A stretch of 64,000 nucleotides of DNA from an uncultured Clostridia bacterium (GCA_944372575.1 CALVZS010000006.1:1-64000); one strand, 5' to 3'. Numbered from the stretch's first letter, positions 1-10,113 are shown. Notes: generated from the sequence alone by a model not told the origin. Made by a program: numbers and translations.

Positions 1-2133
1 GCGGAGCCGGAGCGTCCCGCCGAGCGTCCGAGCTATGAGGCGCCCGTGCGCCCTGCCGCGCAGGCGGAGCCGGAGCGTCCCGCCGAGCGTCCGAGCTATG
101 AGGCGCCCGTGCGCCCTGCCGCGCAGGCGGAGCCGGAGCGCCCCGCCGAGCGTCCGAGCTATGAGGCGCCCGTGCGCCCTGCCGCGCAGGCGGAGCCGGA
201 GCGCCCCGTGGAGCGTTCGGGCTATGAAGCGCCCGTGCGTCCTGCCGCGCCTTCCCGCGCGGAAAGCGAAGCGCGGGAGGTTACTTCCTTTCTGCGCCCG
301 TCCGTGGAGCGCACTTCCGATTTCGAGGAGCCGGTGAGGCCCGTGGAGCGCACTTCCGATTTCGAGGAGCCGGTGAGGCCCGTGGAGCGCACGATCGAGC
401 GCCCTGTGGAGCCGGAGCCGCGTTTCCGGACACAGGACGAGGCGCTCGATCCGGACAGCCGCGTGTACTCCTCGCCCGTGCGCGATTCGGCGGCGGAACT
501 CTTTGACGACGATACGTCGGACGAGGAATTCGCCCAGACGCCGGAGGAGGCGCCCGTCCCGATCCGCCGCGAGAGGGGGGAGCGTTCCGCCCGCGCCGTG
601 CGCGGAGCGGAGGCAACGCCCATTCCCGATGAGGAAGCGCCCGCTCCCAAAAAACACATTTATAAGCCGTACGTCTATCCCAATATCAATATCCTCCAGG
701 ATCCGGAGAACGCAGTTTCCGTTTCGCAGGCGGAGATCGATCAGAACAGTGCCGTCATCATTGACACGCTGGCGGGATTTCACGTCGATGCGGAGATCGT
801 CCGCGTGACGACGGGCGCCGCCGTCACCCGCTACGACATCGACATTCCCCGCAATATTGCCGTCGCACAGGTCATCAAGCGGGATGCCGAGATCGCCATG
901 CGGCTGCATACGCGCGACGGCGTGAATATCTATTCCAACTCGGAGGCGGGCGCGATCTCCATCGAGGTTCCCAACTCCGTGCGTGCCACGGTGGGGCTCA
1001 AATCGGTCATGCTCTCGCCCGAATTCAGCAACTCCAAGCCGGGCAGCCTGATGTTTGCGCTCGGGCAGGACGTCGAGGGGCGCAACGTCTGCGAGGACAT
1101 CGTCAAAATGACGCATATCCTCGTTGCGGGCGCGACCAACACCGGTAAGAGCGTCTGCCTGAACTCCATGCTCATCAGCCTCATCTGCAAATATTCGCCC
1201 GAAGATCTGCGCCTCATCCTCATCGACCCCAAGAAGACGGAGTTCATCATTTTTGACGGCCTGCCGCACCTGATGATCAATGAGATCATCACGGATGCGC
1301 AGAAGGCGATCGCAGCATTCAACTGGGCGATCAAGGAGATGGAGCGCCGCTATGACCTCTTTGAAAAAAAGACGCGCGGCGGCACCAATGTGCGCGACAT
1401 CGACGGCTACAACCGCTCCCTCACGGAGGACGAGGAAAAACTGCCGCGCGTCGTGATCGTGGTGGACGAGCTTGCCGACCTCATGTCCGTCGCAAAAAAG
1501 GATCTGGAGGAGCGCATCCAGCGTCTGACGCAGAAGGCGCGCGCCGCCGGGATCCACCTCGTGCTCGCCACGCAGCGCCCGTCGGTGGACGTCATCACGG
1601 GCGTCATCAAGGGCAATCTTCCCACGCGGATCGCGCTGCGCACCGTCTCCGACGTCGACTCGCGCACCATCCTCGATGAATCGGGCGCGCAGAAACTGCT
1701 CGGCAAGGGCGATATGCTCTACCGTACGAGCGGTATGTTCAACTGCCGCCGCGTGCAGGGGGCGTATGTCAGCGACCGCGAGATGCAGGACATCATCGCG
1801 GAGATCAAGGCGAACAACGAGGCATATTTCGATTCCTCCGTCGCCGACTTCATCAACAATGCACAGACGGACGAAGAGGGCGGAAGCGTCTCCGCCGATG
1901 ACAGCGCCGTCGATCCGCAGTACATCAAGGCGCTGGGCATTGCCGTCAATCTGGGACAGGCGTCCATTTCGCTCATCCAGCGCAAATGTTCGGTGGGGTA
2001 CAACCACGCGGGCAAGATCATTGAATGGATGGAGGATATGGGCTATATCACGCCCTTTGACGGAAAGGCAAAGGCGCGCGGCGTACTTCTTTCAAAAGAG
2101 GATTTCGAGGCAAAATACGGAGATTTTAACTGA
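1..2133 (+). CDS. ftsK: FtsK/SpoIIIE-family DNA translocase, 5' end outside window
   Basis: The frame is open from base 1, so the N-terminal membrane segments lie upstream and about 710 codons are visible. The first third is a low-complexity Pro/Glu/Arg-rich linker built of tandem repeats. It is followed by the motor: Walker A GATNTGKS (bases 1129-1152; the third loop residue is Asn where the family usually has Gly), Walker B ending VVDELADL (about 1450-1480) and a LATQRPS motif. A C-terminal winged-helix gamma domain, which in this family reads polar KOPS/SRS DNA sites, occupies about 1915-2060. Family role: ATP-driven chromosome pumping through the division or sporulation septum. FtsK and SpoIIIE cannot be told apart here. 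The stop overlaps the rimO start by one base. Confidence 0.95.
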   Translation, partial: AEPERPAERPSYEAPVRPAAQAEPERPAERPSYEAPVRPAAQAEPERPAERPSYEAPVRPAAQAEPERPVERSGYEAPVRPAAPSRAESEAREVTSFLRPSVERTSDFEEPVRPVERTSDFEEPVRPVERTIERPVEPEPRFRTQDEALDPDSRVYSSPVRDSAAELFDDDTSDEEFAQTPEEAPVPIRRERGERSARAVRGAEATPIPDEEAPAPKKHIYKPYVYPNINILQDPENAVSVSQAEIDQNSAVIIDTLAGFHVDAEIVRVTTGAAVTRYDIDIPRNIAVAQVIKRDAEIAMRLHTRDGVNIYSNSEAGAISIEVPNSVRATVGLKSVMLSPEFSNSKPGSLMFALGQDVEGRNVCEDIVKMTHILVAGATNTGKSVCLNSMLISLICKYSPEDLRLILIDPKKTEFIIFDGLPHLMINEIITDAQKAIAAFNWAIKEMERRYDLFEKKTRGGTNVRDIDGYNRSLTEDEEKLPRVVIVVDELADLMSVAKKDLEERIQRLTQKARAAGIHLVLATQRPSVDVITGVIKGNLPTRIALRTVSDVDSRTILDESGAQKLLGKGDMLYRTSGMFNCRRVQGAYVSDREMQDIIAEIKANNEAYFDSSVADFINNAQTDEEGGSVSADDSAVDPQYIKALGIAVNLGQASISLIQRKCSVGYNHAGKIIEWMEDMGYITPFDGKAKARGVLLSKEDFEAKYGDFN
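4..255 (+). repeat. Tandem 63-bp (21-codon) repeats in the ftsK linker
   Basis: Four consecutive units with a 63-base period begin at 4, 67, 130 and 193. Each encodes a Pro/Glu/Arg-rich 21-residue unit of the type EPERPAERPSYEAPVRPAAQ plus one Ala. The first three are nearly identical and the fourth has diverged. The array very likely continues left of the window. The period is a multiple of three, so copy-number change would keep the frame. Confidence 0.9.
310..387 (+). repeat. Two direct 39-bp repeats in the ftsK linker
   Basis: Two head-to-tail copies of a 39-base unit encode the 13-residue motif RTSDFEEPVRPVE twice, downstream of the 63-bp array. They are in frame and belong to the disordered linker. 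Confidence 0.85.
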
Positions 2134-3434
2134 TGCAGAAAGTTTTCGGCATGATCTCCCTCGGGTGTGACAAGAACCGCGTGGACGGCGAGCGGCTGCT
2201 GGGGGAAGTCCGGCGCCACGGCTGTCCCATCACGGACGATGCCGGCAAGGCGCAGGTGCTCATCGTCAATACCTGCGCCTTTCTGAATGCCGCCCGCGAG
2301 GAGGCGATCCGGACAGTCATCGAGAGCAATCTCCTGCGCACGGGCGTGCTGGAAAAGATCGTCGTCACGGGGTGCCTGCCGCAGAAGTACATCGCGGAGC
2401 TCTTTCCCGCCCTCACGGAGGGAGATGTCTTTCTGGGTGTGTCTGACTGTTCCGAACTCTTCCCCGCGCTCGAACGCGCCTATGCGGGCGAGCGGGTGAA
2501 TGCCGTCGGCACGGGCAGGGAGGGGGGCGAGCGCGTCATCACCACGCCGCCCCACATCAAGTATCTGAAGATCGCGGACGGGTGCTTCAACCACTGCACC
2601 TACTGCCTCATCCCGAGCATCCGCGGGGCATACCGTTCCTATCCCATGGAGCAGCTGCTCGCCGAGGCAAGGGGACTGGGACAGACGCAGGAGCTTGTGC
2701 TCGTCGCACAGGACACCACCCGCTACGGCGAGGACACGGGCAGAAATGCATTTGTGGAATTGCTGCAAAAACTTTCCGGACTTGACAATATTTGTCATAT
2801 CCGCCTGCTGTACTGTTATCCGGAAGTGGTCACGGACGAACTCATCCGCGAACTGCGCGACAATCCGAAACTCATCAAGTATCTCGACATCCCCCTCCAG
2901 CACAGCGAAGATCGCATCTTAAAGCTGATGGGGCGGCGGGGGAGCAGGGCGGAGTACCTCGCCCTCATCGGCAGGCTGCGCCGCGAGATCCCCGGCATCG
3001 CCCTGCGCACCACCTTTATCGCCGGCTTTCCCACCGAGACAGAGGAGGAGCATGAGGCGCTCAAGGACTTCCTCCGTGCCGCGCGCTTTGAAAACTGCGG
3101 TTTCTTTGCCTATTCGCGGGAGGAGGGGACGCCCGCCTATCGTCTGAAAGGGCAGATCCACCACGCCACCAAGGAGCGGCGCGTGCGGGCGCTCTATGCC
3201 GTGCAGGAGGCGATCAGCGCCGCGCGGCTGCGCACCCTTGTCGGGCAGCGCGTGCGGGTACTGTGCGACGGCGCGGACTTTGAGCGGGGCTGCTTTTACG
3301 GACATGCGTCCTTTCAGGCATACGACGTGGACGGCAAAGTGTTTTTCACGGCGCCGCGGGCCGAGACGGGCAGGTTCTATGACGTGACCGTCGAACGCTC
3401 CGACGAGGCCGACCTCTACGGCAGAGTGCCGTGA
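2133..3434 (+). CDS. rimO: Ribosomal protein S12 methylthiotransferase RimO
   Basis: A 433-residue radical-SAM methylthiotransferase. The N-terminal UPF0004 domain has its three cluster cysteines (in LGCDKNRVD, NTCAFLNAA and VTGCLPQ). The radical-SAM domain carries CFNHCTYC (CxxxCxxC) near residue 150, and a C-terminal TRAM domain starts near 365. RimO adds a methylthio group to an aspartate of ribosomal protein S12. The opening MISLGCDKNRVDGE pattern favours RimO over the tRNA enzyme MiaB. The ATG overlaps the ftsK stop by one base, so the genes are coupled. Length is normal for the family. Confidence 0.95.
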   Translation: MQKVFGMISLGCDKNRVDGERLLGEVRRHGCPITDDAGKAQVLIVNTCAFLNAAREEAIRTVIESNLLRTGVLEKIVVTGCLPQKYIAELFPALTEGDVFLGVSDCSELFPALERAYAGERVNAVGTGREGGERVITTPPHIKYLKIADGCFNHCTYCLIPSIRGAYRSYPMEQLLAEARGLGQTQELVLVAQDTTRYGEDTGRNAFVELLQKLSGLDNICHIRLLYCYPEVVTDELIRELRDNPKLIKYLDIPLQHSEDRILKLMGRRGSRAEYLALIGRLRREIPGIALRTTFIAGFPTETEEEHEALKDFLRAARFENCGFFAYSREEGTPAYRLKGQIHHATKERRVRALYAVQEAISAARLRTLVGQRVRVLCDGADFERGCFYGHASFQAYDVDGKVFFTAPRAETGRFYDVTVERSDEADLYGRVP

Positions 3435-3504
3435 GGGCCGGGTATTTTCATTCCGAAGACGGGCATCCCTTTTTTCCGGAGAGGGGCGCCGAAGTGAGGC
3501 AAGT

Positions 3505-4140
3505 ATGAATCTTCCCAATAAAATTACGCTGACGCGGATCTTCATGATCCCCGTGTTCGTCCTCCTCTTCTATCTGGACGTGATGGACGGCTGGAACTAT
3601 CTCATCGCGGCGATCGTCTTTGTGCTTGCGGCGGCGACGGACGCCCTGGACGGGCATATCGCAAGGAGCAGGGGGCTTGTCACCAATCTGGGCAAGTTTC
3701 TCGACCCCATTGCGGACAAGGTGCTCGTCTCCACGGCGCTCATTCTGCTGCTGACGCGCGGGTGGGTGTTTGAAGTGGATTTCTTCGCGGGCTGGGGGCT
3801 GATCGTCGCGGGCATCTGCGTCGCCGTCATCCTGGCGCGCGAACTCATCGTCAGCGGGTTCCGCATGATCGCCGCGGGGCGGGGCATCGTCCTGGCGGCG
3901 GATAAGCTGGGGAAACTCAAGACGACGTTCCAGGACGTCGCCGTCGCTCTCATCCTTGCGGGGATGTCCTTTCTTACTGGGCAGGCGGGCGTCGTCATCG
4001 TTGCCGTCGGCGTGTTCTGCTTCTATGTGTGTACGCTGCTCACCGTCCTTTCGGGCGTCAACTACATTGTAAAAAACAGGCAGGTGCTCAGGGAGGAGTC
4101 GCCTTCCGCCGGGAAAGAGGACGGGGAGGCGCAGGGGTGA
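3505..4140 (+). CDS. pgsA: CDP-diacylglycerol--glycerol-3-phosphate 3-phosphatidyltransferase
   Basis: A 211-residue integral membrane enzyme of the CDP-alcohol phosphotransferase family. The metal-binding signature appears as DALDGHIARSRG followed by GKFLDPIADK near residues 46-75, which holds the conserved Asp residues. At least four hydrophobic helices surround it. It makes phosphatidylglycerol phosphate, the committed step to phosphatidylglycerol. The ATG at 3505 follows a GAGG-type ribosome site. The start beginning MNLPNKITLTRI is typical of PgsA. The gap from rimO is 70 bases with no terminator, so co-transcription is likely. The 3' end overlaps the next gene by four bases. Confidence 0.94.
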   Translation: MNLPNKITLTRIFMIPVFVLLFYLDVMDGWNYLIAAIVFVLAAATDALDGHIARSRGLVTNLGKFLDPIADKVLVSTALILLLTRGWVFEVDFFAGWGLIVAGICVAVILARELIVSGFRMIAAGRGIVLAADKLGKLKTTFQDVAVALILAGMSFLTGQAGVVIVAVGVFCFYVCTLLTVLSGVNYIVKNRQVLREESPSAGKEDGEAQG

Positions 4141-5216
4141 AGTACGCGGGCATCGTCCTACGCAATACCAAGAATCCGCTGGAGTCGGTGGACTATGTAC
4201 CCGTGATCGATGCGCTCCTTGCGGGCGGCGTGTTTCTGGATGAGCTGGTTCTGCTCGCCTATGACGTCCCGAGCAAGGTTTCGGCGGCCCTTTTGCGGCT
4301 GTCCACCGAGTGTGACGGCGTCTTTCTCGTCTGTGCGCCCGCGCTGCTCTCCTCTGCGCGCGATGCCGTGAGCGTCGCCGCCGAGGAGCCCTTTTCGGAG
4401 GAGTATCTGCTCGAGACGGACGACTGCCTCTTTGCGGTGCTGCCCGAGGGGGAGCGCGGATGCGCGGCCGTGCGGACGGAGACGATCCCGCGGATCGACC
4501 GCAGGCGCCACCGTTCGTATGCGCGCACCGTCATCTGCACCTGCACCGCCCCGCAGGAGATGGTGCGCTCCGCCGTCAAAAAGGCGTCGGAGGCGGGGGA
4601 GGGGCGGCTCACCGTACACACCGTCGAGGCATACGGCTGCGCCCGCATCGAGGTCATCTACGACCAGGAGACGCCCAAGATGACGGCGGACGAGGCGATA
4701 CGCATCCTCGCCACCGATCTGAAGGACTATATCTATGCGATGGAGGACGTATCGCTTGCCGAGCGGCTGGTGGAGGCGCTCCGTCTGCACAGGATGCACG
4801 TTTCCACGGCGGAATCTTTTACGGCGGGCGGCGTCGGCCGCTCCATCGTGCAGGTTCCGGGTGCGAGCGACGTGTTTTTTGAGGGCATCAACGCCTATGC
4901 CAACCGGGCAAAACAGGTGCGGCTGGGCGTCAACGAATATACGCTCAAGCACAAGGGCGCCGTGTCGGACGAGACTGCGTTCGAGATGGCGGCAGGGCTG
5001 CTGCGGGAGGGGAACTGCGAGCTCGCCATCGCCACGACGGGGCTTGCCGGCCCCGGGGCGGACGGCACGAACAAGCCCGTGGGGCTGTGCTTTCTCGCGG
5101 CGGGAACGCGCGAACGCGTGCGCGTGTTCCGCTTTCAGCTCACGGGAGACCGGGAGACGATCACCCGCACGGCGATCAACTATGCGCTCTTTCTCGCATA
5201 CAAGCAGATCGCGTGA
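4137..5216 (+). CDS. cinA: CinA-family protein: nicotinamide-nucleotide amidase domain with decayed N-terminal domain
   Basis: I place the start at GTG 4137 (GTGA overlap with pgsA). The upstream frame to 4029 lies inside pgsA and does not look like CinA. The 359-residue product has an intact C-terminal CinA/PncC amidase domain (about 200-359), with [34 protein letters not shown] and [11 protein letters not shown]. This domain deamidates NMN to NaMN. The first 170 residues align by pattern with the MoCF-like domain but lack its GGLGPT-type motif: the equivalent segment reads [17 protein letters not shown]. That domain therefore looks catalytically dead. The protein is shorter than the usual ~410 residues. 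The next gene is recA, the classic cinA-recA order. Confidence 0.88.
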   Translation: MKYAGIVLRNTKNPLESVDYVPVIDALLAGGVFLDELVLLAYDVPSKVSAALLRLSTECDGVFLVCAPALLSSARDAVSVAAEEPFSEEYLLETDDCLFAVLPEGERGCAAVRTETIPRIDRRRHRSYARTVICTCTAPQEMVRSAVKKASEAGEGRLTVHTVEAYGCARIEVIYDQETPKMTADEAIRILATDLKDYIYAMEDVSLAERLVEALRLHRMHVSTAESFTAGGVGRSIVQVPGASDVFFEGINAYANRAKQVRLGVNEYTLKHKGAVSDETAFEMAAGLLREGNCELAIATTGLAGPGADGTNKPVGLCFLAAGTRERVRVFRFQLTGDRETITRTAINYALFLAYKQIA

Positions 5217-5257
5217 CGGCCGGAGTTCTGAAATCAATCAAGGAGAAGGGATATAGT

Positions 5258-6283
5258 ATGAACGAAGAAAAACGCAAGGCGCTGGATGCCGTGCTCGCCC
5301 AGATCGAGAAGGCATACGGCAAGGGCGCCATCATGAAGCTGGGCGAGGATGCGGGGAATACCGACATTGAGGTCATCCCCACGGGGTGCCTCTCCCTCGA
5401 TCTGGCGCTCGGCATCGGGGGACTTCCCCGCGGCAGGATGATCGAGATCTACGGCCCCGAGTCCTCGGGCAAGACGACGGTCGCGCTGCACGCGGTCGCC
5501 GAGGCGCAGAAGCTCGGCGGCGTCGCCGCGTTCGTCGATGCGGAGCACGCCCTCGATCCCGTCTACGCCAAGAAGCTGGGCGTCGATCTGGAGAACCTCT
5601 ATGTCTCCCAGCCCGACACGGGCGAGCAGGCGCTCGACATCGTGGACGCGCTGGTGCGCTCCTCCGCGGTCGACATCATCGTAGTGGACTCCGTTGCCGC
5701 GCTCACGCCCAAGGCGGAGATCGAGGGGGACATGGGAGAATCGCACGTCGGATTGCAGGCGCGCCTCATGTCGCAGGCGCTCAGAAAGCTCACCGCTATC
5801 GTAAATAAGAGCAAGACGTGCGTCGTGTTCATCAACCAGCTGCGCGAGAAGGTGGGCGTCATGTTCGGCAACCCCGAGGTCACGCCGGGCGGCAAGGCGC
5901 TTAAATTCTATGCCTCCGTGCGCATCGACATCCGCAAGACGGACATCCTGAAGGACACCGAGGGCGCGGCGGGCAACCGCACGCGGGCGAAAGTGGTCAA
6001 GAACAAGCTCGCGCCCCCCTTCCGTCAGGCGGAGTTCGACATCATGTACGGCGAGGGCATCTCCCAGGAGGGCTGCCTCATCGACCTGGGCATCCAGTAC
6101 GACGTCATCAAAAAGAGCGGCGCGTGGTTCAGCTACAACGATCAGAAAGTCGCCCAGGGGCGCGAGAAAATGCGCCAGTTCCTGAAGGACAATCCCGAAT
6201 TTGCCAAGGAGATCGAGGAGAAGATCCGCGCCGCCGCCAAGGGCGCGCCCGTCGACGAAGTGGCAGGCGCGGAAGAGGCATAG
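5258..6283 (+). CDS. recA: Recombinase RecA
   Basis: A 341-residue RecA of normal length. Walker A is GPESSGKTT at residues 66-74. Walker B lies in [14 protein letters not shown], loop L1 is near [10 protein letters not shown], and the L2 region follows [21 protein letters not shown]. The protein forms ATP-dependent filaments on single-stranded DNA for recombination and SOS induction. The start at ATG 5258 is chosen because AAGGAGAAGGG lies just upstream; the longer upstream frame is inside cinA. No SOS box or separate promoter is evident in the 41-base gap after cinA, so expression is probably from the upstream operon or from a promoter within cinA. Confidence 0.98.
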   Translation: MNEEKRKALDAVLAQIEKAYGKGAIMKLGEDAGNTDIEVIPTGCLSLDLALGIGGLPRGRMIEIYGPESSGKTTVALHAVAEAQKLGGVAAFVDAEHALDPVYAKKLGVDLENLYVSQPDTGEQALDIVDALVRSSAVDIIVVDSVAALTPKAEIEGDMGESHVGLQARLMSQALRKLTAIVNKSKTCVVFINQLREKVGVMFGNPEVTPGGKALKFYASVRIDIRKTDILKDTEGAAGNRTRAKVVKNKLAPPFRQAEFDIMYGEGISQEGCLIDLGIQYDVIKKSGAWFSYNDQKVAQGREKMRQFLKDNPEFAKEIEEKIRAAAKGAPVDEVAGAEEA

Positions 6284-6290
6284 GCGACGT

Positions 6291-8207
6291 ATGAAATACG
6301 GATTTCTGCGGGTGGCGGCGGCGAGCCCTGCGCTGAAAGTCGCCGACCCCGCATACAACGCCGCGCGCATCGCCGAGGTGATCGGTGCGCAGGCGCAGAA
6401 GGGGACGGAACTGCTCGTCTTTCCCGAACTCTCCCTCTCCGGTTATACCTGCGGCGATCTGTTTTTGCAAAAGACGCTGCTTGCGGGCTGCATGGACGCG
6501 CTGCGCACGGTCGCGGAGGCGACGAAGGGGACGCGGATGCTCGTCTTTGTGGGGCTGCCCGTCGTGTGCGAGGGGAAGCTCTATAACTGTGCCGCCGCTC
6601 TCTCGGACGGCGCGGTGCTCGGCTTTGTTCCCAAGACCTATCTGCCCAATTACAGCGAATTTTATGAGGCGCGCCACTTTGTGCGCGGACAGCGCATGCC
6701 TGTGCCTGCGCCGCTCTGGGAGGGGAAGAGCGCGCCGCTCGGCACCGATCTGATGTTCTGCGCCGCGGGACATCCCGAGACGCGCATCGCCTGCGAGATC
6801 TGCGAGGACGTCTGGGTCGCCGACCCGCCCTCCACCCGTCACGCGCAGGCGGGCGCCGTCGTCATCGTCAACCTTTCGGCGAGCAATGAGGTCATCGGCA
6901 AGCGCGAATACCGCAAAAATATCGTATCGGCACAGTCGGGCAAGTGCGTCTGCGCCTACGTCTACTGCGACGCGGGCAGCGGGGAATCCACCTCGGACAT
7001 GGTATTTGCGGGCAACAACATGGTATATGAAAACGGCGCGCTGCTCGCCGAGACGCCTCCGTTTGCGGAGGGCGTGTGCGAGGCGGAGGTGGACGTCGGC
7101 TTTCTCATCGCCGAGCGCCGGCGGCTGAACACCTTCGGCGACCGCGGCGACGGTGCGGACGCCTATTCTGTACGGGAGGCGGACTTCTTCTCGGATGCGC
7201 TGCCCTCGCCGCAGATCTCGGCGGCGCCCTTTGTCCCGCAGGAGGAGGGGGCAAGGAACGAGCGCGCCGGGCTCATCCTCAACATGCAGGCGCATGCGCT
7301 GGCAAAGCGCTTGGCGCACACGGCTGCCAGGACGGCGGTCATCGGCATCTCGGGCGGGCTGGACTCCACGCTCGCGCTCCTCGTCACGGCGCGCGCCTTC
7401 GATCTTCTGAACAGAGATCGCGCGGGCATCATCGCCTGCACCATGCCCGGGTTCGGCACTACGGGTCGCACGAAGGGCAACTCGCTCGCGCTCATGAAGG
7501 CGATGGGCGTGACGGCGCGCACGGTGCGCATCACGGACGCCGTGCTGCGCCACTTCAAGGACATCGGCCACGACCCCGCCGTCCTCGACACGGCATATGA
7601 GAACGCCCAGGCGCGCTACCGCACCATGGTTCTGATGGACATCGCCAACGAGAGGGGCGGGCTTGTCATCGGCACCGGCGATCTCTCCGAACTCGCGCTC
7701 GGCTGGTGTACCTATAACGGCGATCATATGAGCATGTATGCGGTCAACTGCGGCGTGCCGAAGACGCTCGTCAAACACCTCGTCCGCGCAGAGGGCAAGC
7801 GGCTGGGCGGCAGGACGCAGAAAATTCTGGAGGACATCCTCGCCACGGAGATCTCCCCCGAACTGCTCCCGCCCGATGCGTCCGGCAACATTGCACAGAA
7901 AACGGAGGACATCATCGGCCCGTACGAACTGCATGACTTCTACCTCTACCGCTTCCTGCGCCGCGGGGACAGCCCTCAAAAGACGCTCTTTCTGGCGGAG
8001 AGGGCGTTTGCGGGCAGGTATGACCGGGCAACGCTGAAGAAATGGCTCATCCGCTTCTACCGCCGCTTCTTTACCCAGCAGTTCAAGCGCAACTGCATCC
8101 CGGACGGCGTGAAGGTGGGCTCCGTATCCCTCTCGCCGCGCGCCGACTGGCGGATGCCGTCGGACGCCTCCGCCGCCCTTTGGCTGGATGAGGCGGAAAA
8201 ACTCTGA
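6291..8207 (+). CDS. nadE: Glutamine-dependent NAD+ synthetase
   Basis: A 638-residue two-domain enzyme. The N-terminal nitrilase-type glutaminase has the Glu-Lys-Cys triad at E46 (FPELSLSGY), K115 (PKTYLPNY) and C171 (ICEDVW). The C-terminal synthetase has the pyrophosphate loop SGGLDST at 354-360. It converts nicotinic acid adenine dinucleotide to NAD using ammonia channelled from glutamine. The ATG at 6291 lies 7 bases after the recA stop; the upstream frame is inside recA. The near neighbour cinA/pncC also belongs to pyridine nucleotide salvage. A terminator hairpin follows at 8225. Confidence 0.96.
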   Translation: MKYGFLRVAAASPALKVADPAYNAARIAEVIGAQAQKGTELLVFPELSLSGYTCGDLFLQKTLLAGCMDALRTVAEATKGTRMLVFVGLPVVCEGKLYNCAAALSDGAVLGFVPKTYLPNYSEFYEARHFVRGQRMPVPAPLWEGKSAPLGTDLMFCAAGHPETRIACEICEDVWVADPPSTRHAQAGAVVIVNLSASNEVIGKREYRKNIVSAQSGKCVCAYVYCDAGSGESTSDMVFAGNNMVYENGALLAETPPFAEGVCEAEVDVGFLIAERRRLNTFGDRGDGADAYSVREADFFSDALPSPQISAAPFVPQEEGARNERAGLILNMQAHALAKRLAHTAARTAVIGISGGLDSTLALLVTARAFDLLNRDRAGIIACTMPGFGTTGRTKGNSLALMKAMGVTARTVRITDAVLRHFKDIGHDPAVLDTAYENAQARYRTMVLMDIANERGGLVIGTGDLSELALGWCTYNGDHMSMYAVNCGVPKTLVKHLVRAEGKRLGGRTQKILEDILATEISPELLPPDASGNIAQKTEDIIGPYELHDFYLYRFLRRGDSPQKTLFLAERAFAGRYDRATLKKWLIRFYRRFFTQQFKRNCIPDGVKVGSVSLSPRADWRMPSDASAALWLDEAEKL

Positions 8208-8224
8208 ACCGTATGCGGGATTTT

Positions 8225-8261
8225 CTGCCGCACGCTCCGTTTTCGGGCGTGCGGCAGATTT
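8225..8261 (+). terminator. Rho-independent terminator after nadE
   Basis: An 11-bp stem (8225-8235 with 8247-8257) is extended by a CCG/CGG pair inside the loop around TTTT and followed by ATTTGTTTT. It closes the ftsK-to-nadE operon. Confidence 0.75.
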
Positions 8262-8307
8262 GTTTTCCGGTGCGGAAAAGATTTTTTTGCGATTTACCGT
8301 CAAGCAG

Positions 8308-8337
8308 TTGACAGCATTGCGGAAAATATTGTATAAT
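8308..8337 (+). promoter_or_regulatory. Sigma-A promoter of rny
   Basis: TTGACA at 8308-8313, an 18-base spacer, then TATAAT at 8332-8337. It lies about 100 bases upstream of the RNase Y start codon. Confidence 0.85.
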
Positions 8338-8438
8338 ATTCCCGACAATGTCGTATTCTGCCCGTATTTTTCTCCGATCGTGCGTCGGCGAAAGGGGCGT
8401 GTGTGATAAAGTCAAATTCTATCATCCAAGGAGGCTGT

Positions 8439-10058
8439 ATGAACGATTTCGGCAGCCTGCTCCTTGCTATGTCCGGGCTCGAGATCGGTCTGCTCATCGT
8501 CGCCGTCGTTCTGGCGGCGGGCGTTGTGGCGGCTGTTTTCGTGACGCGGGATATCCTGAATAAGCGTGCCAAAAAGAGGTCGGAACAAAAGCTCGACGAG
8601 ACGAGCAAACGCGTGGAGGAGATGCTCTCCGAGGCGCGCGCCCAAAGCAAGCAGCTCAAAAAGGAAGCAATTTTAGAAGCAAAGGAACAGGAACTCAAAC
8701 GCAGGAACGATTTTGAACAGGAGATGAAGGAGAAGCGCGCGGAACAGCAGCGCACGGAGGCCAGACTCTCCAAACAGGAGGATCTCTTAGAGCGCAAGGA
8801 GGCGGAGCTCAACAAAAAGAGCGAGTCCCTGGATGCGCAGAAGGAGGATCTCAGCAAGCGGATCGAGGAAGTATCCAAAAAGCAGGAAGTCCTCTCGCAC
8901 CAGCATGAACTCATGGTGCAGGAACTGGAAAAGGTCGCCCAGCTCACCAAGGAGGAGGCGATGAAACTCCTCACCGATGAGATCCTGGAGGAGACGCGGC
9001 ACGACGTCGCCGTCCAGGTGCGTAACATGGAGCAGCAGGCGAAGGAGGACGCGGATCTCAACGCTAAAAACATCATTACACTCGCCATCCAGCGCTGCGC
9101 CGCCGATCACGCGTCCGAAGCGACCGTGTCCGTGGTGCCGCTGCCCAACGATGACATGAAGGCGCGCATCATCGGCCGCGAGGGCCGCAATATCCGCGCC
9201 ATTGAGAATGCCACGGGCATCGAACTCATCATCGACGACACGCCCGAGGTGGTCATCCTCTCAGGGTTTGACCCCGTCAGAAGGGAGGTTGCTCGGCTCA
9301 CGCTCGAGCGGCTCATCGCCGACGGCCGTATCCATCCCGCCCGCATCGAGGAGACGGTGGAGAAGGTCACAAAGGAACTCGATCAGCAGATCAAGGCGGC
9401 GGGCGAGAACGCCATGTTCGAAGTGGGCATCTTCGGGCTGCATCCCGAGCTCATCAAGCTCATCGGACGGCTCAAGTTCCGTACCAGTTACGGCCAGAAT
9501 GTGTACAAACACTCCATCGAGGTGGCAAATCTTGCCGGACTCATGGCGCAGGAGCTGGGGCTGGACGTCAACTTTGCCAAGCGCGCGGGCCTTCTGCACG
9601 ACATCGGCAAGGCTGCCGACCGGGAACAGGAGGGTACGCACATTCAGATCGGCGCCGACCTTGCCAAGAAGTACAAGGAAAACGCGATGATCGTCAACGC
9701 CATCATGGCGCATCACGGCGATGTGGAACCCAAGACCATTGAAGCCGTCCTCGTGCAGGCGGCGGACGCCATCTCCGGCGCGCGCCCCGGTGCGAGAAGG
9801 GAGACCGGTTCCAACTACGTCAAGCGCCTGGAGAAGCTCGAGGAGATCGCGGCAAGTTTTGCGGGCGTGGAGAAGAGCTATGCCATCCAGGCGGGCAGAG
9901 AGGTGCGCGTCATTGTCAAGCCCGAGCAGATCGACGATGCCCAGGCCATGTTCCTTGCGAAGGACATCGCCAAGAAGATCGAGGCGGAGCTGGAATATCC
10001 CGGCCAGATCAAGGTCAACGTCATCCGCGAATTCCGCAGCGTGGAATACGCAAAATAA
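8439..10058 (+). CDS. rny: Ribonuclease Y
   Basis: A 539-residue membrane-anchored endoribonuclease. One N-terminal helix (about residues 14-37) precedes a long charged coiled coil (about 40-190). A KH RNA-binding domain has [10 protein letters not shown] at about 244-253, and the HD catalytic domain has LLHDIGKA with the His-Asp pair at 387-388. RNase Y starts bulk mRNA decay in Firmicutes. The start at 8439 is set by AAGGAGG four bases upstream; an in-frame ATG at 8403 lacks a site. It is transcribed alone, with a promoter at 8308 and terminators at 10074 and 10114. Confidence 0.97.
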   Translation: MNDFGSLLLAMSGLEIGLLIVAVVLAAGVVAAVFVTRDILNKRAKKRSEQKLDETSKRVEEMLSEARAQSKQLKKEAILEAKEQELKRRNDFEQEMKEKRAEQQRTEARLSKQEDLLERKEAELNKKSESLDAQKEDLSKRIEEVSKKQEVLSHQHELMVQELEKVAQLTKEEAMKLLTDEILEETRHDVAVQVRNMEQQAKEDADLNAKNIITLAIQRCAADHASEATVSVVPLPNDDMKARIIGREGRNIRAIENATGIELIIDDTPEVVILSGFDPVRREVARLTLERLIADGRIHPARIEETVEKVTKELDQQIKAAGENAMFEVGIFGLHPELIKLIGRLKFRTSYGQNVYKHSIEVANLAGLMAQELGLDVNFAKRAGLLHDIGKAADREQEGTHIQIGADLAKKYKENAMIVNAIMAHHGDVEPKTIEAVLVQAADAISGARPGARRETGSNYVKRLEKLEEIAASFAGVEKSYAIQAGREVRVIVKPEQIDDAQAMFLAKDIAKKIEAELEYPGQIKVNVIREFRSVEYAK

Positions 10059-10073
10059 AGCAAAACAAGAAAG

Positions 10074-10100
10074 AAGGGTGAAGGGAGCTTCGCCCTTTTT
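10074..10100 (+). terminator. Rho-independent terminator after rny
   Basis: A ten-base stem (10074-10083 with 10088-10097, one G-T pair) has a GGAG loop and ends in a run of five Ts. Confidence 0.85.
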
Positions 10101-10113
10101 CGTTGCCTTTTTA

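Noticed and set aside
4029-4136. N-terminal extension of the CinA-family protein
   Set aside because: This part overlaps pgsA out of frame and is Arg/Gly-rich; the GTGA overlap at 4137 fits the operon style.
5108-5131. GAAC...GTTC in the cinA 3' region as an SOS box for recA
   Set aside because: The half-sites are ten bases apart rather than the four of Firmicutes LexA boxes, and they lie in coding sequence.
6129-8348. 739-codon minus-strand open frame opposite nadE
   Set aside because: Antisense shadow of NAD synthetase, crossing the nadE terminator and low in any recognisable pattern.
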